Assembly (NCBI RefSeq): GCF_014203355.1
Contig: NZ_JACHIR010000001.1
Span: forward strand, 1,800,038 to 1,864,037
DNA: 64,000 nt
Source of the DNA: Kutzneria kofuensis
Lineage (GTDB): Bacteria > Actinomycetota > Actinomycetes > Mycobacteriales > Pseudonocardiaceae
Direction of reading: 5' to 3'
Position 1 is the stretch's first letter. Every line of letters starts with the position of its first letter. A program made the position numbers and the translations under genes. The notes under the pieces are model-generated. The model saw only the letters and a program-made list of their open reading frames with translations, was not told where the DNA came from and searched no databases. Below are positions 16,103 through 24,553 of the stretch, one piece after another.

Positions 16103-16591
16103 TCACCTCCCCGCGTCCGGGGCGTCGCCCTGCAGCCGGCCCTTGGCCTGCCGCGCCGCGCCGACGATGGCGTCGAGCAGGTTGTTCAGGGTGCTGGCGG
16201 CGTCGTCGGAGATGCCGGTGGAGTTGCGCAGCAGCACGGCCTCCACGCCCGCGTCCTTGGCCTCGCGCAGCTGACGCGACAGCGCCAGCTCCTGGTTGAC
16301 CTGCGCGAAGACGTCTCCGTCCAGCAGGTAGGCCACGCGCCGGATGCCGAGGCTGTGGGTGAGCTTGACCAGCGTGTCCACCTGGACGTTCGCGCCCTCG
16401 GCGGATTCGAGCGCGGCGATGGTGCGCATGGACACGCCGGACCGCTCGGCGAGCTCGGCCCGGGTCAGCGGTCCCTCGGGATGGTGCTCCCGGATGTAGC
16501 GCAGCCGCTCGCCCACGGCCGATCGGGTGAGATTCAGCCGGTCGTCTATGTCCTCCGCGCCGGACCCGGCACGGTGGTTGTCACTGGCCAC
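16103..16591 (-). CDS. XRE-family transcriptional regulator
   Basis: A 162-residue regulator with an N-terminal helix-turn-helix at about residues 40-85 (LTRAELAERSGVSMRTIAAL, then VDTLVKLTHSLGI) and a C-terminal helical region of unknown fold. The open frame extends upstream to an ATG, but that start would lie inside the promoter/operator DNA. The GTG at 16591 with GGGGAG 7 nt upstream is preferred. It is the first gene of the operon with ImmA/IrrE, DUF6545 protein and P450. Two inverted repeats upstream suggest autoregulation relieved when the peptidase cleaves it. Confidence 0.87.
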   Translation of the reverse strand: MASDNHRAGSGAEDIDDRLNLTRSAVGERLRYIREHHPEGPLTRAELAERSGVSMRTIAALESAEGANVQVDTLVKLTHSLGIRRVAYLLDGDVFAQVNQELALSRQLREAKDAGVEAVLLRNSTGISDDAASTLNNLLDAIVGAARQAKGRLQGDAPDAGR

Positions 16592-16629
16592 CCGTACTCC
16601 CCAGTCAGTCGGGATCACCACACCGCGAC

Positions 16630-16666
16630 GTGCAATATAATGCACATGGCTTGCAGAGTATTGCAA
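16630..16666. promoter_or_regulatory. Paired operators of the XRE regulator
   Basis: Two inverted repeats, GTGCA-N6-TGCAC (16630-16645) and TTGCA-N6-TGCAA (16651-16666), share the core TGCA-N6-TGCA. Their centres are 21 bp apart, two helical turns. Minus-strand TATATT or CATTAT candidates for the -10 box lie within the first repeat. This AT-rich patch stands out from its surroundings. Confidence 0.75.
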
Positions 16667-16785
16667 TCACCCGGCCGATCTCTCTATCGTCGACGACGGT
16701 GACCGAGCGTGTCCGGCACGCGCGTCGCCCGACGGCCGAGGGGACCGCCGGGCAGCCGCCGGCCGGACACTCCTCCGGGGAAGAA

Positions 16786-16821
16786 GATGCCCGTGAGATC
16801 CGGACGGATCTCACGGGCATC
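16786..16821 (-). terminator. ilvE terminator
   Basis: A perfect 16-bp stem (16786-16801 with 16806-16821) with a 4-nt loop lies 13 bp past the ilvE stop codon. Confidence 0.87.
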
Positions 16822-16834
16822 ACACGGAATCGGG

Positions 16835-17932
16835 TCAGGCGAAGGTGTGCATCCAGCCGTGCCGGTCCTCGCCGCCGCGCTGGATGCCGGTCAGCGTGTC
16901 GCGCAACCGCATCGTCACCTCGCCGGCGTCGCCGCCGTTGATGAGGAACTCGCCGTCGGCGTGCTTGACCCGGCCGACGGGCGTGATCACGGCGGCCGTG
17001 CCGCAGGCGAAGACCTCGGTCAGCTCGCCCGTGCCGACCTTCTTCTCCCACTCCTCGGTGGACACGCGCCGCTCCTCGACGCTGTAGCCGAGGTCGGACG
17101 CCACCCGCAGGATGGAGTCGCGGGTGATGCCGGGCAGCAGCGAGCCGGACAGCTCCGGCGTGACCACCTTCGCGTCGGCCCCGGAGCCGAACACGAAGAA
17201 CAGGTTCATGCCGCCCATCTCCTCGACCCAGTGCCGCTCCATGGCGTCCAGCCACACGACCTGGTCGCAGCCCTGCTCGGCCGCCTGGGCCTGGGCCTGC
17301 AGCGAGGCCGCGTAGTTGCCGGCGCACTTGGCCGCGCCGGTGCCGCCCGGGGCGGCCCGCACGAACTCGGTGCACAGCCACACGCTGACCGGCTTGAGGC
17401 CGCCGCTGAAGTAGGAGCCCGCGGGCGAGGCGATGAGCACGTACACGTACTCCTTGGCCGGCCGCACGCCGAGGCCCTTCTCCGTGGAGATCATGAAGGG
17501 CCGCAGGTAGAGCGACTCCTCGGCCTGCTCGGGCACCCAGCGCCCGTCCACGGCCAGCAGCTCGCGGATCGACCCCAGGAACAGGTCGTCCGGCAGTTCG
17601 GGCATGGCCAGCCGGCGCGCCGAGGAGCGGAACCGCTCGGCGTTGGCCTCCGGCCGGAACGACTTCAGCGAGCCGTCCGGCTGGCGGTACGCCTTCAGTC
17701 CCTCGAAGATCGCCTGCCCGTAGTGCAGCACCATCGCCGCCGGATCGAGCTCCAGCGACTGGTAGGGCCGCACGGTCGCGTCGTGCCAGCCCTGCTCCGT
17801 GTTCCAGCGAATCGTCACCATGTGGTCGGTGAAGTGCTGTCCGAAGCCCGGCGAAGCCAGTACGTCCGCTACCCGCTCCGGGGTCGCCGGTGACGGGTGC
17901 GGGACATGGCTGAAGTGGGTGCCTGGCGTCAT
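16835..17932 (-). CDS. ilvE: Branched-chain amino acid aminotransferase
   Basis: A 365-residue class IV PLP aminotransferase that interconverts Leu/Ile/Val and their 2-keto acids using glutamate/2-oxoglutarate. The PLP lysine lies in [16 protein letters not shown] near residue 203. [16 protein letters not shown] and the substrate-side [13 protein letters not shown] are present. Length and sequence agree with mycobacterial IlvE (Rv2210c), which has the same neighbours. The ATG at 17932 is 6 nt from a TAGCCT -10 box, so transcription is probably leaderless. A strong hairpin follows the gene. Confidence 0.95.
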   Translation of the reverse strand: MTPGTHFSHVPHPSPATPERVADVLASPGFGQHFTDHMVTIRWNTEQGWHDATVRPYQSLELDPAAMVLHYGQAIFEGLKAYRQPDGSLKSFRPEANAERFRSSARRLAMPELPDDLFLGSIRELLAVDGRWVPEQAEESLYLRPFMISTEKGLGVRPAKEYVYVLIASPAGSYFSGGLKPVSVWLCTEFVRAAPGGTGAAKCAGNYAASLQAQAQAAEQGCDQVVWLDAMERHWVEEMGGMNLFFVFGSGADAKVVTPELSGSLLPGITRDSILRVASDLGYSVEERRVSTEEWEKKVGTGELTEVFACGTAAVITPVGRVKHADGEFLINGGDAGEVTMRLRDTLTGIQRGGEDRHGWMHTFA

Positions 17933-17938
17933 GTGAGA

Positions 17939-17944
17939 AGGCTA
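17939..17944 (-). promoter_or_regulatory. -10 box TAGCCT, leaderless (ilvE)
   Basis: On the minus strand TAGCCT is followed by 6 nt and the ilvE ATG. Confidence 0.62.
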
Positions 17945-17997
17945 ACGCCTACTCGCCGGTCAGAAAATCGCAGTCCCAAAGATCGGACGTCCAACCA

Positions 17998-18630
17998 TCA
18001 GTAGTCGCCGGCCGGAAGCGTAGGCGCAGGCCACTCGGGGTCCGGCCGGAAGTCGGTCCACGTGCCGTCGAACGGGAAGCGGCCGGCCTCGGCCAGCGCG
18101 ATCACCCGCTCCCCCTCCTCGCGCAGCCGCCGCAGCTGCTCGGCCGACAGCCGCCCGACCCGCACGCACTCGGCGGCCTCGTCCTCGTCCTTCCAGGCCC
18201 AGCTGCGGTCCGGGGCGATGGCCACGTCCAGCGCGCCGTCCACCCGGTCCACTGTGGACGCCGTGCGGCCCATCGGGATCTCCAGGTTCACGTACCAGCC
18301 CTGGAACTCCCAGTCCCGGCTGAAGAACCACCAGGTGCTCGACCAGCGGTCCTCCTCGACCAGCCGCAGGTTGGCCGAGGTGTGCCAGACGTGCGGGAAC
18401 CGCTCCCGCTCCAGCGTGAACCGCTGCTCCATGGGAACGTCGCGGGGATCCTTGCCGCCGACCAACCGGGTGCCGACGATCGGTGTGCCCGCGGGCAGCC
18501 AGCCGACCAGCGCCCGGCCGTCGTCGGACAGCACGCTGAGCGGATGGACCTGGCCGAGAGTGCCGTCGAGACGGCGGAATCGCAGCAGCGCGGTGGAGCC
18601 CGGGGCCCAGATCGCCGATACGTTCGTCAC
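17998..18630 (-). CDS. DUF402 domain protein
   Basis: A 210-residue soluble protein matching the DUF402 (FomD-like/Ntdp) family. The strongest block is WYVNLEIPMGRT followed by DRVDGALDVAIAPDRSWAWKDEDEA, where acidic residues bind metal in family members that hydrolyse nucleoside di- or triphosphates. Substrate here is unknown. The GTG at 18630 overlaps the permease stop by 4 bp, so it is coupled to that gene. The open frame extends upstream only because it is antisense-free there; the GTG gives a family-like N-terminus. Confidence 0.8.
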   Translation of the reverse strand: MTNVSAIWAPGSTALLRFRRLDGTLGQVHPLSVLSDDGRALVGWLPAGTPIVGTRLVGGKDPRDVPMEQRFTLERERFPHVWHTSANLRLVEEDRWSSTWWFFSRDWEFQGWYVNLEIPMGRTASTVDRVDGALDVAIAPDRSWAWKDEDEAAECVRVGRLSAEQLRRLREEGERVIALAEAGRFPFDGTWTDFRPDPEWPAPTLPAGDY

Positions 18631-19838
18631 ACCGGTCGACGGTACAGAGACATGGCCCCCGAACCGAGCAGAACGACCGCGATCGTCGCCGCGAGGAGGA
18701 AGGGTGGCATCGTCATTCCGTACAGGACGGACAGTCCCAGCCCGAAACAGGCGGTCCGCATCGGCCATGTGCGGTCCTCCTTGAGCAGAATCCGCGCCGA
18801 CGCGTTGGTGAAGGCGTAGTACGCCAGCATCGCGCAGGCGGCGAAGCCGATCGCCGTGGACGGTGGCAGCGCCACCGCCAGGACGGCCACCACAGTGCCG
18901 CCGGCCCAGGCCGCCACCCGGTCAACGCCGAGGCCCGCGGGCAGGTCGCCGGCCTTGGCCACCGCCGTCACGGTGCGACGCGCCCCCGACAGCACCGCCA
19001 GCAGCGCGGCGACCGTCGCGACGGCGGCGCCGCCCGAGACCAACGGCACGATCCACTGGCCGTCGGCGGAGATCACGGCGTCCAGCAGCGGGGTCGGCGA
19101 CAGCGCGAGGCGGGTCGGGCCGAGCTGGCGGAACACGGCCGAGCCGACGGCGAGGTAGACGCCGAGCACGATCACCAGCGACACCGGGATCGCCAGGTGC
19201 AGCCGGCGGGCGGTGAAGCTCGGCTCGTCCAGCCCCGGGGCGGTGATCCGCTCGAAGCCGAGGAACGCGAAGACCAGGATGCCGGCCGAGGTCAGCAGCC
19301 CGAGCGGCTGGTCGGCGTCGGGCGCGTTGGTGATGGGGGGCGGTGGCACGGCGAAGCAGGTGGCGACGACCAGCGCCAGCGTCACGACCACAATGGCCAC
19401 GACCGCCCGGTTCAGCTTGTGGTTGAGCCGAAAACCGACGACGTCCAACGCCACGGAGACGGCGATCACACCCAGCGCCCCGAACAGCGGCCGCGACGGC
19501 GTGACGTACGCGCCGAACGTGCCGGCGATGGCGGCCGCGGCGGCGAGCCGCCCGGCGATGGAGGCGCTGCCGGCCATCCGGCCGGGCCACGCCCCGAGCA
19601 GCTGCGATGTGTACCGGTAACCGGCCCCGTCGCCGGGAAACGCCCGGGCCTGGTCCGCGGTGGAGAAGGCGCTGCACGCCGCGAGCAGGGCCGCGAGCAC
19701 GATCCCGACCAGCGCATACGTGCCGGCGATGGCCGATGCGGGGCTGAAGGCCGCGAACACGCCGGCGCCGAGCATGCCGCCGACACCGAGCAGCACCGTG
19801 TCGGCCGCCGGAAGCTGCCGGCGCAACGTGCGCGTCAC
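18627..19838 (-). CDS. APC-superfamily amino acid permease
   Basis: A 403-residue polytopic membrane protein with about twelve hydrophobic segments. The first helix carries the amino acid-polyamine-organocation motif [20 protein letters not shown], the unwound TM1 substrate-binding stretch. [17 protein letters not shown] near residue 205 is the TM6 region. Substrate is not predictable. The GTG at 19838 is preferred because GGAAGG lies 8 nt upstream; a GTG three codons earlier is possible. It is coupled to the DUF402 gene downstream and divergent from pepA. Confidence 0.87.
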   Translation of the reverse strand: MTRTLRRQLPAADTVLLGVGGMLGAGVFAAFSPASAIAGTYALVGIVLAALLAACSAFSTADQARAFPGDGAGYRYTSQLLGAWPGRMAGSASIAGRLAAAAAIAGTFGAYVTPSRPLFGALGVIAVSVALDVVGFRLNHKLNRAVVAIVVVTLALVVATCFAVPPPPITNAPDADQPLGLLTSAGILVFAFLGFERITAPGLDEPSFTARRLHLAIPVSLVIVLGVYLAVGSAVFRQLGPTRLALSPTPLLDAVISADGQWIVPLVSGGAAVATVAALLAVLSGARRTVTAVAKAGDLPAGLGVDRVAAWAGGTVVAVLAVALPPSTAIGFAACAMLAYYAFTNASARILLKEDRTWPMRTACFGLGLSVLYGMTMPPFLLAATIAVVLLGSGAMSLYRRPV

Positions 19839-19908
19839 ACTCCCCACCTTCCCAGATGCGCGGCGTGATCGGCAGCCACCTGTCGAATGACGCTCGCGGT
19901 GCGGTAGT

Positions 19909-19914
19909 TAGCAT
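19909..19914 (+). promoter_or_regulatory. Candidate pepA -10 box TAGCAT
   Basis: TAGCAT lies 43 nt before the pepA GTG, leaving a leader that includes the GAGGAG ribosome site at 19946-19951. No clear -35 box is seen. Confidence 0.4.
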
Positions 19915-19957
19915 CGCTTTTCAAATCTTCACCGCAGCAGGAGTCGAGGAGCCAAAA

Positions 19958-21451
19958 GTGACCGCGCCGAAGCTAGCACTGACCGACAGCGACCTGGTCG
20001 CTCTGGCCGTGGACGTTGTCGTCATCGGCACCGTCCAGGGGCCCGACGGCCTGGAGCTGGCGCCCGGCGCGGACGCCGTCGCGGCGGCGTTCGACGGCGG
20101 GCTGCCGGCGCTGCTCGGGGTGCTCGGCGCGACCGGCAAGGCCGAGGAGGTCGTGAAGGTCCCGACCGGCGGCAAGCTGGCGGCGCCGCTGCTGATCGCG
20201 GCCGGCCTGGGCAAGCCGGGCGACCACGGCGTGAGCACGGAGCAGGTGCGCCGCGCGGCCGGCGCCTCGGCGCGGGCGCTGGGCAAGGCGAAGAAGGCGG
20301 CCAGCACGCTGTCCGCTGTGGACCTCGGCGCGGCCGTCGAGGGCACGCTGCTGGGCGGCTACACCTTCACGCAGTACAAGTCGGAGTCGAGCGACGCCGG
20401 CCTGTCCAAGGTGGAGTTCGCCAGCCCCGCCGACGGCACGGCCAAGGAGCACAAGGCCGCCCTCAAGGCGCACGCCGCCATCGCCGAGTGCGTGGCCATC
20501 ACCCGTGACCTGGTGAACACGCCGCCGAACGACCTGTTCCCGGCCAGCTTCGCGGCGCGGGCGGTCGAGCTGGCCGAGGCCAACGGCGTCGAGGTCGAGG
20601 TGCTGGACGAGAAGGCGCTGCGCAAGGGCGGCTACGGCGGCATCCTCGGCGTCGGCGGCGGTTCCACCCGGCAGCCGCGCCTGGTCCGCCTGTCCTACAA
20701 GGGCCCGAAGGCGCGCAAGAAGATCGCGCTGGTCGGCAAGGGCATCACCTTCGACACCGGCGGCATCTCGATCAAGCCGGCGGCCGGCATGGACGAGATG
20801 ACCTCCGACATGGGCGGCGCGGCCGCCGTGGTGGCCACCGTCATGCTCGCGGCCAAGCTGAAGTACCCGCTGGAGGTCGTGGCGACGGTGCCGATGGCGG
20901 AGAACATGCCCTCCGGCGACGCCTACCGTCCCGGTGACGTGCTGACGATGTACGGCGGCAAGACGGTCGAGGTGCTCAACACCGACGCCGAGGGCCGGCT
21001 GATCCTGGCCGACGCGATCGTGCGGGCCTGCGAGGACAACCCCGACTACCTGATCGACACCGCCACGCTGACCGGCGCGCAGCTGGTGGCGCTGGGCAAG
21101 CGCACCTCGGGCGTGATGGGCACCGACGAGTTCCGGGACCGGGTCACCGAGCTGGCCAACGCCGTCGGCGAGAGCAGTTGGGCCATGCCGATGCCCGAGG
21201 AGCTGCGGTCCGACCTGGACTCCCGGCTGGCGGACCTGGCCAACGTCACCGGCCACCGGTTCGGCGGCATGCTGGCGGCCGCGCTGTTCCTGCGCGAGTT
21301 CGTGCCGGCCGACCTGCCGTGGGCGCACATCGACGTGGCCGGCCCGGCGTACAACTCCGGTGGCGCGCACGGCTACACCACCAAGGGCGGCACCGGCGTG
21401 CCGGTCCGCACCATCGCCGCCGTGCTCGCCGACATCGCCGCCAACGGCTGA
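19958..21451 (+). CDS. pepA: Leucyl aminopeptidase (M17)
   Basis: A 497-residue M17 leucine aminopeptidase. The catalytic domain has [18 protein letters not shown] near residue 265, with Lys and Asp metal ligands, and the family signature [15 protein letters not shown] near residue 343, with Asp and Glu ligands. It releases N-terminal residues in the cytoplasm and may contribute to peptide or glutathione-conjugate turnover. GTG at 19958 is chosen because GAGGAG lies 6 nt upstream and the product starts like the family; the frame extends further up without support. It ends before a 27-bp inverted repeat. The mycobacterial orthologue is Rv2213. Confidence 0.95.
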   Translation: MTAPKLALTDSDLVALAVDVVVIGTVQGPDGLELAPGADAVAAAFDGGLPALLGVLGATGKAEEVVKVPTGGKLAAPLLIAAGLGKPGDHGVSTEQVRRAAGASARALGKAKKAASTLSAVDLGAAVEGTLLGGYTFTQYKSESSDAGLSKVEFASPADGTAKEHKAALKAHAAIAECVAITRDLVNTPPNDLFPASFAARAVELAEANGVEVEVLDEKALRKGGYGGILGVGGGSTRQPRLVRLSYKGPKARKKIALVGKGITFDTGGISIKPAAGMDEMTSDMGGAAAVVATVMLAAKLKYPLEVVATVPMAENMPSGDAYRPGDVLTMYGGKTVEVLNTDAEGRLILADAIVRACEDNPDYLIDTATLTGAQLVALGKRTSGVMGTDEFRDRVTELANAVGESSWAMPMPEELRSDLDSRLADLANVTGHRFGGMLAAALFLREFVPADLPWAHIDVAGPAYNSGGAHGYTTKGGTGVPVRTIAAVLADIAANG

Positions 21452-21472
21452 CCCGAGAAGTCACGCCCCCAC

Positions 21473-21527
21473 CGCTCGGAACGGACCATTCCTCAACTCG
21501 GAGTTGAGGAATGGTCCGTTCCGAGCG
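21473..21527. terminator. Bidirectional terminator, 27-bp inverted repeat (family A)
   Basis: A perfect inverted repeat with 27-bp arms and a one-base centre lies between convergent pepA and a GNAT gene, ending 2 bp before the GNAT stop. The left arm is about 22/26 identical to that at 44526-44551. Confidence 0.88.
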
Positions 21528-21528
21528 T

Positions 21529-22089
21529 TCAGGCCTTGAAGGAGTGCAGGTCGGCGGCGAACAGGGTCTGCTCGGCGTCGAACCACTCGAAGGTCCTGAC
21601 CGGCTGGAAGCCCAGGCGGGCGGCGAGGCGCTGCGAGCGTGTGTTGGCGGTCTGGGTGCGCAGGATGACGGGCTGGTCGGGGAGCTCGGCCGCGGCGGCG
21701 CGCAGGACGGCGGTGGCGGCCTCGAAGGCCAGTCCGGCGCCCCAGGCGTCACGGTGCAGCAGGTAACCCAGTTCGAGTTCCTCGGTGTTGTCGGCGAGGT
21801 GGCCGGGCTGGTCGGCGTCGACCGCGGTGAGCTGCACCGTTCCGATGAAGGCGTCGGTGGCCCTGTCGGCGATGACGAAGACGCCCGGAGCGTCGGTCAG
21901 GCCGGCCATGCCGATCTCGTCGATGCGCCGCTCGACGGCCTCCCGCGGGTTCGGACCGCCGATGTGGGCGCCGACCTCCGGGTCGGTCCGGAGCTCGATG
22001 AGCCGGTCCCGATCGGACTCACGGGACTCGCGCAGCACGACCCGGTCGGCGGCGATCCGGACGGCGGACAGCGTCGGCAACCCGCTCAT
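21529..22089 (-). CDS. GNAT family N-acetyltransferase
   Basis: A 186-residue RimJ/RimL-like acetyltransferase. Family features are VRIAADRVVLRESRESDRDRL at the N-terminus, ELGYLLHRDAWGAGLAFEAA near residue 107 with the acetyl-CoA pyrophosphate loop degenerate (WGAGLA), and NTRSQRLAARLGFQPVRTF near the C-terminus. Acceptor unknown. The ATG at 22089 has GGGGGA upstream. It converges on pepA through a long hairpin and is divergent from the OsmC gene. Confidence 0.88.
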   Translation of the reverse strand: MSGLPTLSAVRIAADRVVLRESRESDRDRLIELRTDPEVGAHIGGPNPREAVERRIDEIGMAGLTDAPGVFVIADRATDAFIGTVQLTAVDADQPGHLADNTEELELGYLLHRDAWGAGLAFEAATAVLRAAAAELPDQPVILRTQTANTRSQRLAARLGFQPVRTFEWFDAEQTLFAADLHSFKA

Positions 22090-22165
22090 GGTTTTCCCCC
22101 AGGCTGGACGGTGATCTGTCCCGAGGACGCCGCCGGCGAGGCCCGGTTGCGTGTATACAAGACGT

Positions 22166-22606
22166 ATGCGAAAGCACGGGTACGAGGTGGAAGTCACCTG
22201 GAGCGGGGCTACGACGGGCTACCGGGACTACTCACGGGCGCACGAGGTCGCGGTCGAGGGCAAGCCGGTGATCCCCGGATCGTCCGACCCGGCCTTCCGC
22301 GGCGACCGGGACCGCTACAACCCGGAGGAACTGCTGGTGGCCTCGCTGTCGCAGTGCCACATGCTGTGGTTCCTGCACCTGGCCACCGACGCGGGCCTCG
22401 TCGTGACGTCCTACCGGGACCGCGCGGTCGGCACGATGGTCGAGGACGCCGACGGCGGCGGCCGGTTCAGCGGCGTGACGCTACGACCCGAAGTGACCGT
22501 CCACAGTGGCCACGAAAAGCTGCCGGAGCTGCACGAGAAGGCCCATCACCTGTGCTTCATCGCCAACTCGGTCAACTTCCCGGTGCAGGTTCAGTCGGTG
22601 GACTGA
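22166..22606 (+). CDS. OsmC family peroxide-reducing protein
   Basis: A 146-residue OsmC/Ohr-like protein that reduces organic hydroperoxides with two cysteines. Both are present: Cys64 in SLSQCHMLWFLHLA and Cys130 in HHLCFIANSV. NPEELLVASLSQC is the family core. The ATG at 22166 is 6 nt after a TATACA sequence, a near-consensus -10, so the transcript may be leaderless; an in-frame ATG 15 nt earlier is less likely. It overlaps the 3' end of the convergent next gene by 16 bp. Confidence 0.9.
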   Translation: MRKHGYEVEVTWSGATTGYRDYSRAHEVAVEGKPVIPGSSDPAFRGDRDRYNPEELLVASLSQCHMLWFLHLATDAGLVVTSYRDRAVGTMVEDADGGGRFSGVTLRPEVTVHSGHEKLPELHEKAHHLCFIANSVNFPVQVQSVD

Positions 22607-22929
22607 CGGCGCGACTGCGCGCGCTGGCGGGCGGTGTACTCGCGCATCCGCTTCGGGTAGCCGACCTTGCTGACCTCGTACACGGGGATGCCCAGCTTGC
22701 GGCCGAGCCGGAACGCGCCCTGCTCGCCGTCGATGCGCCGGCGGGTCCATTCGCCGTCGTGAGCGACCAACACCACAGTGGTCTCCGTCACCGTGGTCCG
22801 CGGCTCCACGAACGCCTCGACACCCCGGTGCGACGCCGCCCATGCCTCGAGGTGGGAGGTGTCGTGCGAGGTCGAACCCCGGGTCACACCTGGACGCCCG
22901 GCCCTGCGAAAACGATCGAACAAGCCCAC
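22591..22929 (-). CDS. Conserved hypothetical protein, 112 aa
   Basis: A 112-residue protein beginning VGLFDRFRRAGRPG, with a basic start, a central ASHRGVEAFVEPRTTVTETTVVLV block and a C-terminal GRKLGIPVYEVSKVGYPKRM block. I remember similar unnamed proteins next to lpdA in Pseudonocardiaceae; no domain function is known to me. There is no signal peptide or membrane helix. The GTG at 22929 has a strong GAGGAGG site upstream. It ends by overlapping the OsmC gene tail to tail and is divergent from lpdA. Confidence 0.78.
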   Translation of the reverse strand: MGLFDRFRRAGRPGVTRGSTSHDTSHLEAWAASHRGVEAFVEPRTTVTETTVVLVAHDGEWTRRRIDGEQGAFRLGRKLGIPVYEVSKVGYPKRMREYTARQRAQSRRQSTD

Positions 22930-23129
22930 CGGCGCCTCCTCCCCTGTCGCACGTCCTGAGTCAATCGTGCCAGGACCGACGGACGAAGAGTGTGAAACCC
23001 CCTCGATCCCTCCCCCGGTCAGGGCAGCCGCGACCGCGAAGTGACAAGATGGCCACAGTTGACGCGCGCGTACACGCGCGAGCGACCCGCAGACCACGAA
23101 TTGCCACTGTTGCCAGTCGAGGAGATCCC

Positions 23130-24500
23130 GTGACCGACACCTCCGCCGACCTTGTGATCCTGGGCGGCGGCTCGGGCGGCTACGCCTGCGCCTTCCGCGC
23201 GGCCGAGCTCGGCCTGTCCGTCATCCTGGTCGAGAAGGACAAGCTGGGGGGCACCTGCCTGCACCGCGGCTGCATCCCGACCAAGGCGCTGCTGCACGCG
23301 GCGGAGGTCGCCGACGCGGCCCGCGAGGGCGACAAGTTCGGCGTGAAGAGCTCGCTCGAGGGCATCGACATGCCGGGCGTGAACTCGTACAAGGACGGCG
23401 TGATCGCCGGTCTGTACAAGGGCCTGCAGGGCCTGGTGAAGGCCAACAAGGTCACCCTCGTCGAGGGCGCGGGCACCTTCCAGGGGCCCAACACGGTCGT
23501 CGTCGACGGCAACCGCTACACCGGCAAGAACGTGGTGCTGGCCACCGGGTCCTACGCCCGCAGCCTGCCCGGCCTGGAGATCAACGGCCGGATCATCACC
23601 AGCGACCAGGCCCTCAACCTGGACTGGATCCCGGAGAAGGTCGTCGTGCTCGGCGGCGGCGTCATCGGCGTCGAGTTCGCCAGCGTGTGGAGCTCCTTCG
23701 GCGCCGACGTGACCATCGTCGAGGCGCTGCCGCGGCTGGTGCCGGCCGAGGACGAGTGGGCCTCCAAGCAGCTGGAACGCGCCTTCCGCAAGCGCGGCAT
23801 CAAGTTCAAGACGGGCGTGAAGTTCACCGGCGCCAGCCAGAACGACTCCGGCGTCTCGGTCAGCCTGGAGAACGGCGACGTGCTGGAGGCCGACCTGCTG
23901 CTGGTCGCCGTCGGCCGCGGCCCCAACACCGCCGGCCACGGTTACGAGGAGGCCGGCGTCCGGATGGAGCGCGGCTTCGTCATCACCGACGAGCGGCTGC
24001 GCACCAACCTGCCCGGCGTGTACGCCGTCGGCGACATCGTGCCCGGCCTGCAGCTCGCGCACCGCGGCTTCCAGCAGGGCATCTTCGTCGCCGAGGACAT
24101 CGCCGGCCAGAACCCGCGGGTCATCGACGAGGCCGGCATCCCGCGCGTGACGTACTGCAACCCCGAGGTCGCCTCGGTCGGCCTGACCGAGGCCGCGGCC
24201 AAGGAGAAGTACGGCTCCGCCACCACCTACGTCTACAGCCTGGCCGGCAACGGCAAGAGCCAGATCCTCAAGACCAGCGGCGGCGTGAAGCTGGTCAAGG
24301 CCCCCGACGGCCCGGTCGTCGGCATCACCCTCGTCGGCGAGCGCGTCGGCGAGCTGATCGGCGAGGCCCAGCTGGTCTACAACTGGGAGGCGTTCCCCGA
24401 GGACGTGGCCCCGCTGATCCACGCGCACCCCACCCAGACAGAAGCCCTCGGCGAGGCGTTCCTCGCCCTGGCCGGCAAGCCGCTGCACGTGCACGGCTGA
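23130..24500 (+). CDS. lpdA: Dihydrolipoyl dehydrogenase (E3)
   Basis: A 456-residue flavoprotein disulfide reductase that reoxidises dihydrolipoyl groups of 2-oxoacid dehydrogenases with NAD. The FAD-binding ILGGGSGGYACAFRA is at residues 10-24, and the redox pair is Cys43/Cys48 in GGTCLHRGCIPTKALLHAAE. The NAD-binding VVLGGGVIGVEFASVW lies mid-protein, and the C-terminal HAHPTQTEALGEAF supplies the active-site His-Glu of the partner subunit. The GTG at 23130 has GAGGAG upstream; the longer open frame is not credible. It lies 53 bp before dlaT, so E3 and E2 are probably co-transcribed. Confidence 0.96.
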   Translation: MTDTSADLVILGGGSGGYACAFRAAELGLSVILVEKDKLGGTCLHRGCIPTKALLHAAEVADAAREGDKFGVKSSLEGIDMPGVNSYKDGVIAGLYKGLQGLVKANKVTLVEGAGTFQGPNTVVVDGNRYTGKNVVLATGSYARSLPGLEINGRIITSDQALNLDWIPEKVVVLGGGVIGVEFASVWSSFGADVTIVEALPRLVPAEDEWASKQLERAFRKRGIKFKTGVKFTGASQNDSGVSVSLENGDVLEADLLLVAVGRGPNTAGHGYEEAGVRMERGFVITDERLRTNLPGVYAVGDIVPGLQLAHRGFQQGIFVAEDIAGQNPRVIDEAGIPRVTYCNPEVASVGLTEAAAKEKYGSATTYVYSLAGNGKSQILKTSGGVKLVKAPDGPVVGITLVGERVGELIGEAQLVYNWEAFPEDVAPLIHAHPTQTEALGEAFLALAGKPLHVHG

Positions 24501-24553
24501 CCGTCGGCACCAAGTCAGCCACGCGAGCAACGAGCACGAGGAGTCACTAACCC

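Noticed and set aside
15536-16591. Classical toxin-antitoxin pair
   Set aside because: ImmA/IrrE proteins are often labelled so, but the sequence shows a repressor and a peptidase within a four-gene operon, not a growth-inhibiting toxin.
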